From the IMG/VR virus record IMGVR_UViG_3300023178_000331, positions 1-20,426 of that record: 20,426 nucleotides of DNA. The stretch is one strand, 5' to 3'. Below are positions 18,901 through 20,426 of this stretch, piece after piece. A program made the translations under genes and the position numbers. The notes under the pieces are model-generated. The model saw only the letters and a list, made by a program, of their open reading frames with translations. It ran no database searches and was not told where the DNA came from. How positions within the stretch are numbered: position 1 is the stretch's first letter; each line of letters opens with the position of its first letter. This stretch comes from a virus.

Positions 18901-20426
18901 TGAAGATTATTTAGAAGAAGTAAAACCGTTCAAAACAAAACTAAGAGAATATATAAGTGCTTATGAAAAAATAGAAGACAGCAATAGTAGAATTACTGAT
19001 TTTGATTTACAACCTAGTTTTGATGATGATACAAAAAGTATCAAACCGCAAGATGTAAAAGTTGTAAACAACAATCTAATAGGAGTTAATGATAAACTAG
19101 AAACTTATCCATTCAAAAATTGGAAAGATAATGTAGGATTTATTGTTAAGGAAATACAAATTGCAGACGGTGGCAAGGCTTACACACAAGCACCTCAAAT
19201 ATTACTTACAGGCGGTGGAGGATCCGGCGCAACAGCCATTTCAAAACTTGGTGCAGATGGAAAAATTACTAAAATAGAAATAACCAATCCAGGAAGCGGG
19301 TATTTGAGTGCTCCATTAATAACAATCAATGGCACACTAGGAGAAGGCGGAAGAGATGCAAAGTGCAGTGTAATAATAGGCAATAGTTTACCAAGGTCAT
19401 TGTTAAATGTAATTAAATTTGATAGGGTGTCAGGAAATTATTTAATTACATATCTTGAAGAGGCAGAAACGTTTATCGGCACAGGATCAAGATACGTTTT
19501 TGATTTAAAATGGCCTATGGATTTACAAAGCACACAAGTTGAAGTAGTAGTTGATAATGTAGTGCTACTGCGTAGTGAATATTCGTATGAAAATGTAAAA
19601 GACACATCTAAAACATACACTAGGTACAACGGTAGAATTATATTACGCACACCTCCATCTAACAACACATCAGTTCAAGTCAATTATAAGAAAGCAGTAA
19701 GTTTGTTAACAGCCCAGGATAGAATAAATCTTGCGTATAATCCTAGCACGGGACAATTTGCAAAAGATTTAGGTCAATTAATGGATGGTGTTGATTACGG
19801 CGGAGTAGAAGTTAAAAGTTTTGATTTCGGCGGACCAACTGGCTGGGATACAGGTCCGTGGTTTACAAGTGAATACGATACATATGATACTACCTACGAA
19901 GATGAAGTTTTTAAATTAGATGGAAGCACAATTACACTTACTTTGAACAAACCTTTAGAAAGTGGTGTCACATATAATCTTTATAAAAATGGCGTTAGAT
20001 TAGATGATCCAGATTGGGTAGACGATAGCACTCAATTTACAAACCCTAATGCAATCATGCGTTCTATAATAGGTGACGGAACACAAACAGTTATTGAATT
20101 AGATGAGCTTGGAATTCCAACAGCTGCAGATGATGAAATTGTAATACGTAAATCTACTAGTGATGGTAGCTTTTTACCACTGCCAGGAACTTACGATACT
20201 TTGATTGAAGGCGGCGGCTTGCAGTATGATACAGCACAAGGAATATTAGCCGAAGAAATTAATATTGATGGAGATGGTTTCTTTACACCTACAAATAGTG
20301 GCGGCCCAGATGAACAACTTCCTGGAAGAGTATTTGACGCGGTTGACATAAAAGTATATGAAAGACCAACTACAGGTGCAAGTAAAGTTGTGTCTAGAAA
20401 CTATACAGGCGATGGATCAACAAAAT
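6920..20426 (+). CDS. Giant modular virion structural protein at the gene 7 position, 3' partial
   Basis: One frame stays open from ATG 6920 to the window edge: 4,502 complete codons with no stop, so the protein exceeds about 490 kDa. Only seven Cys occur by my reading, and there is no signal peptide or membrane segment. The N-terminus ('FLSSTLDQLIQPGVAEKLNG', 'NPHIDWDKFTNFREYYWLPS') has the style of the very large virion proteins of marine T4-like phages. In order: cupredoxin-like segment (about 178-338); 'NLWSRYNRWFHK' (451-462); fibre-type 'N...DY' modules (about 760 and 990); 'GHDGS' to 'EKRIYNN' (1069-1096); 'DTDRPHTHPWEMLGF' (about 1185-1199); four 'Y..GD.V' modules (about 1495, 1755, 2255, 2990); FG-GAP-like blades (2170-2254 and 3075-3319); three 'VTG.F' modules (about 2415-2755); paired 'GY..aP' repeats (3702-3776, 4078-4154); another 'DY' module (about 4205-4260). 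Position after gp6 equals T4 gene 7, but T4 gp7 has 1032 residues and homology is not established. A wedge or host-contact role is inferred. Confidence 0.85.
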   Translation, partial: MAYDNDQNEPRLPGGDKSIRRSSANHLPRYFRTSYNTKFLSSTLDQLIQPGVAEKLNGYVGRKSTKAFLPSDNYIGDISSQRENYQLEPATIIKDNLGNLSFYKDYNDYINTLKNLGGSTNNHSNLNSQEFYSWNPHIDWDKFTNFREYYWLPSGPDSIAVAGQSTEVESTYTVSLKDNADNLTYLFSPDGLTNNPSITLYRGQKYKFDVDVPGHPIAFATRKSWKPGEAVIVETTDGVRSAGVFDAILYDQDGTAYDAGGFIVDPVSQGSVELGEATNTSLIYDTGVSKVDEEGNTVANVYLEKGIIEFTVPDDAPEKLYYISKNDPNVSGFIYIRDIVESTSIDVDKEIIGKKTYKTSSGFDISNGMKLNFVGNVTPEKYASGEWYVEGVGDKIKLIQQEDLATSGVFTDNIDVEFDGQGFDFYPFSEALGFPANKDYIVINRSSVDGNLWSRYNRWFHKSVIEKTAEINQTVSNVDQSARAKRPIIEFEAGIKLINFGTKSKTDVDLVDTQTKDIFSTIEGSTGYNIDGVNLSNGMRVLFTADTDELVKGKIYKVNFINFRNTVQISLTEEEDSTPLLNETVLVKSGNTYNGSFFYFNGSEWKTGQAKTAVNQQPQFEMYDADDVSFVDTTKYDASTFTGNKIFSYEIGNGNNDTELGFPLTYRIIENVGDITFNFDLLKDSFNYQEGTTLLTKPTDSGYLRIYSDRETYANENGFITANTDSNQNVIKQYIFDNTTNDFYIDVYDDLVFSDKLWHRIYLNNVLQRNNIDYILKQDANSKVYVNFTNSLNLDDVIIIKTRADYPKNENGYYEIPSNLEKNPLNENLSQFTLGEVNDHVATIVEESINFDGIFPGTSNLRDIGKITNLGRKFIKSSGPINLSLYHLLTDDSNIVKSLRYARREYGKFKRQFLEVANKLGYEGPTKQHVDLILKEMNKDKTSSMPFYFSDMIPQGGFIRTEHVIEDTDEQFFPLSQVFSLSTASIKAVQVYQNATQLIHNRDYTFNNEGFVVVTATKAIGDKIEIYEYDSTNGSYMPPTPTKLGLYPAYEPQIYLDTTITTPANVIEGHDGSKFVAFNDFRDNLLLELEKRIYNNIKVSYDTNILDIHDFVGGLHRKTKFTKHQIDKSMTPDFLQWNQLVDGDYVVNNTFSRDNQFSFNYAKTNYPTGEKLPGFWRQAFIYAYDTDRPHTHPWEMLGFNVKPSWWETTYGPAPYTRNNEVLWSDLEQGIIREPDKQLIIKSKYARPGLTNTIPTDDEGQLLSPVACNLSATFDVSAITDSWTYGDGGPVESAWRRGSEYPFALITSWVLNQPNKIFSVGFDRLRQKRSIANQIVYGDTEKQIQLGNIVFPNTINDDTQVFTSGLVNYISNYMASDSTASYTKYKSNLQSIINQIGVKLGGYSDKEKFKFILDSRTPTNEGNVFIPQENYELFLNTSSPLESISYSGVIVEKQADGYVVRGYDYAVPEFSYYKPIPQQNDPVVVVGGVSENFVNFSNEKTYVEGQIVLFNNEYYRATETHTSGTSLDSGKFAKLPTLPIVGGRRATFPKVYEQNVSKLNYGDKLTTIQDVVNFLLGYGKYLTDIGFVFEDRIDNSNVVSDWNASTRQFMYWTTQNWSAGAIISLSPGSKTLKLKSSYSVVDNLFETFYGYSILKVDGKKLKPEFVKIQKGLDNECIVKAVNTADGIFAARFPLVQKEHIALLDNKTVFGDVIYDTAPGYRQERIKVLGYRTDNWNGSLNIPGFIYDNARPTEWESWKDYAIGDLVKYKEFFYSANEKIAGSENFIANQWVRLSEEPKPGLYANFDYKINQFADYYDLDSDNFDVEQQRLAQHLIGYQKRQYLENIINDDVSQYKFYQGFILDKGTKNSLTKLFDALASANQDSLEFYEEWAIKDGQYGASEGFEEVEYLLDEKQFRLDPQPIELVDQKTSATDLVYRILPYETYLKSKDYDHKPFPTKYIAKGYTKDSGYVNPQDIDARIGSYNDILSQDFTTLPNQGYVWVGNVNETWNVYQHVATDYKIESIESGTGEFTILLGSTPLDIDTGEILGITDVITTSFDAASPDDSTVQITQTENPLQGFFKVKSVSLNKVVFETNENIAEIENCTGVLTKFISCRKTDIIDANKFAEKEMDPGEKLWIDNDGSGRWVVLQNQNRYTELQEISNTELGTGHEYGKSLSVDDRNVLLAVGAPEVDDGKVYIYNRASNSLNYTLQQVIEADTSIADSGQNFGASVSLSGDGQFLLVGAPKASNVKTNFKGDFDSTQSFAAGDIVREDDSLWSADVAIERAVDNIEFSSFDSVAQINYQINNDTVDREDIPVLLTGDYPFKNITTDHFLIRAPKDMYEGSGVGDQIYLRWNNLSNANQDQIDLVSTSPFGGSNPYITKEYLESADTHTIDIKVDAILFVDASNNIPLVGDTVTTQGATGTVVYTHNEEAQLTIYVGSVNGEFPSENSLFINGNDFVGEYERVGPAETIDTSSVYGGYWFIRTSNPYPIGNVNNDPAYGLVYKDIITAITGGDSTSSTRYYYQSLDYSTSLQNSESVINSYIQSLSFEGSPGPEGNTDPILSSKFVVRVPEALSSVSSPGDEVELYVNNLPDITTTLEFTGLVSLGEGETLTQLVTGATCITVESVTNSTTVKVQRVTGNFDTINLITASSSGTLASTLGGIPVTDKLEDPSSINLAYSITNKKHTIDDIWDGYIAYRNTKFLNGEPFEPLVGQTVRDKSTLATAEVAFYQRSLNDVVIFVKNVSGNFSKGNQFGDNAEIEFLPFISGPDPDVYGRAGIYTVPRVMGQIQRVSLGYTSQGIGKLFVFDAGINVPYTGGSFLFDHQLGAKKVTNILTGDFLYLEPDNNFEYWLYKEENVLGIPRPANRPSSSNLDWTETFKIPTSGSGDVGSFTNEGIYYIYRRTLAGNFLSLGSYVAPERKTNNYVGQNVHIAKSTQDVYRGYVHAPGDGTQVNPGKIYFIKNGTENNVLFNWEYAKNKKFKGEFSDEKTYFIGDIVYLDNKLYNAITNINPGSFDTNQWDSTDDLIDYVGYVPNDTGLIVQNDSSYSAENPFDSTQIASGDSSVLDQGSLYEFASSFDTTPNGEVLVVNAKYGNDKPNLAVIYRIIQGQYLRSQQIAAPSDTEAFAEKVAISNDGKLLAVSAPYDDSQKTNQGKVYIYSLNNGLFEYSQTLLSPLDNKNELFGSVIDFDGNRLLVNARNGDNTETTTFDFYSGRKEGYVLDATSNPNSVSTTFDKEFTKFKENFIDQGSLYIYENVNGNLLYGQQLFYKNENSPVYYFGRNTVLKNNHVYVGLPTVSSNSLFTGTVVDFRLPERSNIYNRLRESKDPVNLEKIKRVILYNRKTNKLLTYLDYIDPIQGKIAGPAEQNLSYKTYYDPASYTVGTGSVVVSPTNSWGPAQVGQLWWNLTNAKFINPYQGNSIYSSNNWSSLFDGNTIDVYEWVESTVLPSKWDQVQSTSETLDRGISGTSLYGDTAYATKQVYDKVSQSLQTYYYFWVKNKKTIPNKEFRTMSSFDVANLISDPKAQGYRFAAFLSNNSFTIYNCDNLLSDDDVAFSVQYWTIDNQQINIHNQYQIITEGLSTSKPNRDIERKWFDSLIGYDEQNKIVPAPDLSPKQKYGILNSPRQSWFVNKQEALKQVIERANIVLKKNLIVDDKSLLKLQLEDPAPTAISRKYDTTVETVAELEFIGVAKAQQASVQLVIEDGVIKDINVLNAGRGYLVAPTYTINGTGSGAEIEFTINNLGVITSATVVKGGSNYSPTDTITVRKYTVLVKNDTSIQGKWALYERDSDLRSWLRIASQSYDVKLFWEYVDWYAENFNEFTETNFVIDNAYELQGLDDELGDIIKINSIGSGGWLLLRKIDVREDVDYTVNYETIGRQNGTIQFKNTLYDTQASATGFDIISFDTEFFDSVPSIEIRQILNAIKQDLFTEELSIEYNNLFFASLRYVFAEQGYVDWAFKTSFVKAKHNVGQLREDITFNNDSLPSYEDYLEEVKPFKTKLREYISAYEKIEDSNSRITDFDLQPSFDDDTKSIKPQDVKVVNNNLIGVNDKLETYPFKNWKDNVGFIVKEIQIADGGKAYTQAPQILLTGGGGSGATAISKLGADGKITKIEITNPGSGYLSAPLITINGTLGEGGRDAKCSVIIGNSLPRSLLNVIKFDRVSGNYLITYLEEAETFIGTGSRYVFDLKWPMDLQSTQVEVVVDNVVLLRSEYSYENVKDTSKTYTRYNGRIILRTPPSNNTSVQVNYKKAVSLLTAQDRINLAYNPSTGQFAKDLGQLMDGVDYGGVEVKSFDFGGPTGWDTGPWFTSEYDTYDTTYEDEVFKLDGSTITLTLNKPLESGVTYNLYKNGVRLDDPDWVDDSTQFTNPNAIMRSIIGDGTQTVIELDELGIPTAADDEIVIRKSTSDGSFLPLPGTYDTLIEGGGLQYDTAQGILAEEINIDGDGFFTPTNSGGPDEQLPGRVFDAVDIKVYERPTTGASKVVSRNYTGDGSTK
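7450..7935 (+). other. Cupredoxin-like segment in the giant protein
   Basis: Residues about 178-338 begin with 'NPSITLYRGQKYKFDVDVPG' followed by HP (about 195-216) and end with 'GIIEFTVPDDAPEKLYYI' and then 'NDPNVSGFIYI' (about 306-336). The frame 'N..ltlyRG..Y.F.v...GHP' with 'v.FtVP..ap..LyY.c..H..MsG.i.i' is the cupredoxin-like pattern common in marine sequences. Here the expected Cys and second His are replaced (Ser, then Asn-Asp), so only the fold may remain. The roughly 90 residues between the two halves are longer than in simple versions. Confidence 0.5.
9197..9330 (+). repeat. Fibre-type 'N...DY' beta module, copy 1
   Basis: This copy reads 'WHRIYLNNVLQRNNIDYIL' then 'VYVNF' and 'LDDVIIIKT'. 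It matches a module in which a short named strand with Asn is followed by DY, a strand, and a final 'gD.I.I' strand. Related copies lie near 9877-10005 and 19535-19695. Confidence 0.45.
9877..10005 (+). repeat. Fibre-type 'N...DY' beta module, copy 2
   Basis: This copy reads 'IKAVQVYQNATQLIHNRDYT' then 'GFVVVTATKAIGDKIEIYEY'. It has the same strand order as copy 1 and ends in the clearest 'GDKIEIYEY' strand. It precedes the conserved 'GHDGS' region. Confidence 0.45.
11402..11524 (+). repeat. Carbohydrate-binding-like 'Y..G..V' module, copy 1
   Basis: The key residues are 'TYVEGQIVLFNNEYYRATET', followed by a Gly/Ser loop and 'GKFAKLP'. The pattern of Tyr, Gly, Val, Tyr-Tyr and Ala resembles CBM5/12-type chitin-binding folds common in phage fibres. 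The usual GD is GQ here. Confidence 0.4.
12173..12300 (+). repeat. Carbohydrate-binding-like 'Y..GD.V' module, copy 2
   Basis: This is the most complete copy: Trp-x-x-Trp, then 'DYAIGDLVKYKEFFYSA', a polar loop, and 'NQWVRL'. The aromatic residues at both ends match the CBM5/12-like pattern best. It is followed by a helical stretch containing 'QKRQYLENIINDDVSQYKFY'. Confidence 0.5.
13427..13680 (+). repeat. FG-GAP-like propeller blades, first group
   Basis: Residues about 2170-2254 hold two blade motifs: 'HEYGKSLSVDDRNVLLAVGA' ending with 'GKVYIYN', and 'FGASVSLSGDGQFLLVGAP'. These match the FG-GAP/integrin-alpha-like pattern 'FG.SVs...dG..LlVGAP...G.vYiy'. The second blade stops after GAP, without its 'G.VYIY' strand, where a different module begins. 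Confidence 0.6.
13682..13774 (+). repeat. Carbohydrate-binding-like 'GDIV' module, copy 3, at the left edge of the propeller insertion
   Basis: The key residues are FKGDF, then 'GDIV', then 'LWSA'. It aligns without gaps over 31 residues to copy 4 with 12 identities (F, K, G, F, G, D, I, V, D, L, A, I). It begins where the propeller blade breaks off. Confidence 0.5.
14162..15190 (+). repeat. Three 'GxTVT...TGATxxV...VTGxF' modules
   Basis: Copies lie at about 14162-14273 ('VGDTVTTQGATGTVV' then 'IYVGSVNGEF'), 14753-14863 ('GEGETLTQLVTGATCITV' then 'VKVQRVTGNF') and 15068-15182 ('VGQTVRDKSTLATAEVAFY' then 'IFVKNVSGNF'). All share a Gly-x-Thr start, a small-residue Thr/Ala turn, a Val strand, and a closing V/T/S-G-x-F. 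They are divergent, so they are old duplications or convergent beta units. All three lie inside the propeller insertion. Confidence 0.5.
15875..15967 (+). repeat. Carbohydrate-binding-like 'Y..GDIV' module, copy 4, at the right edge of the propeller insertion
   Basis: The key residues are 'KFKGEFSDEKTYFIGDIVYL' then 'KLYNA', followed by 'FDTNQWDS' just beyond (to about 16003), giving the full CBM5/12-like pattern with a closing Trp. It is most similar to copy 3. The propeller resumes about 130 bases later. Confidence 0.55.
16142..16876 (+). repeat. FG-GAP-like propeller blades, second group
   Basis: Residues about 3075-3319 contain blade motifs 'NGEVLVVNA', 'FAEKVAISNDGKLLAVSAP' with 'GKVYIYSLNNG', 'FGSVIDFDGNRLLVNA', and 'YFGRNTVLKNNHVYVGLP' with 'GTVVDF', preceded by 'DQGSLYIYE'. 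Together with the first group this gives about six blades, enough for one six- or seven-bladed propeller. Confidence 0.6.
18023..18246 (+). repeat. Paired 'GY..aP' repeat, copy 1
   Basis: Residues about 3702-3776 hold two sub-units: 'INVLNAGRGYLVAPTYTING' followed by 'GSGAEIEF', then 'GVITSATVVKGGSNYSPTDT'. The pattern is 'i..v.v.ngG.gY..aP.i.i.G.GsGA.a...v' from beta-rich phage and marine bacterial surface proteins. Confidence 0.6.
19151..19381 (+). repeat. Paired 'GY..aP' repeat, copy 2
   Basis: Residues about 4078-4154 hold 'IQIADGGKAYTQAPQILLTG' followed by 'GGSGATAISKL', then 'GKITKIEITNPGSGYLSAPL' followed by 'ITING'. It has the same two-sub-unit layout as copy 1, about 300 residues later. 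Confidence 0.65.
19535..19695 (+). repeat. Fibre-type beta module, copy 3
   Basis: This copy reads 'VEVVVDNVVLLRSEYSYENV', then 'YNGRIILRTPPSNNTSVQVN' ending in YKK. It has the same order of strands as copies 1 and 2 (named strand with Asn, a Tyr-containing turn, 'G.I.l...P', closing 'v.V.Y'), but SEYSY replaces DY. A conserved-looking segment with 'LGQLMDGVDYGGVEV' follows. Confidence 0.4.

Overview
The window is a stretch of the baseplate/tail-tip late region of a marine T4-like (contractile-tailed) bacteriophage. All genes lie on the + strand. Evidence for this identity: three consecutive T4-type baseplate genes, gp5 (central spike), gp25 and gp6 (wedge), preceded by a hub-like protein and followed by one enormous structural ORF whose N-terminal sequence has the style of the large virion proteins of marine T4-like phages. 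The DNA is AT-rich (roughly one third G+C by eye), Arg is mostly AGA, and no bacterial housekeeping gene is present. A SAR11/Pelagibacter or picocyanobacterial host would fit, but nothing in the window decides it.

Layout: 1-1500, 3' part of a hub-like structural protein (open at the left edge); 1504-2895, gp5-type spike with TTG start and no recognisable lysozyme domain; 2908-3360, gp25; 3361-3410, the only intergenic gap with any room (50 bases), holding a candidate late-promoter element and a strong ribosome binding site; 3411-6920, an enlarged gp6 with an EF-hand-like loop and a poly-serine tail; 6920 to the right edge, one uninterrupted frame of 4,502 complete codons that overlaps gp6 by one base (TAATG) and runs out of the window.

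Functionally, the hub and spike form the centre of the baseplate, gp25 and gp6 form the inner wedge ring, and the giant protein sits at the genome position of T4 gene 7, so a wedge/outer baseplate or host-contact role is likely. It is a mosaic: a conserved N-terminal region, a cupredoxin-like segment lacking apparent copper ligands, several beta-rich fibre-type modules, four carbohydrate-binding-like 'Y..GD.V' modules, FG-GAP-like propeller blades split by an insertion of about 820 residues, and paired 'GY..aP' repeats. There is no non-coding stretch over 300 bases, and I see no tRNA, CRISPR, insertion sequence, integrase or convincing terminator. The least explained item is the domain architecture of the giant ORF, especially the split propeller bracketed by two similar modules.
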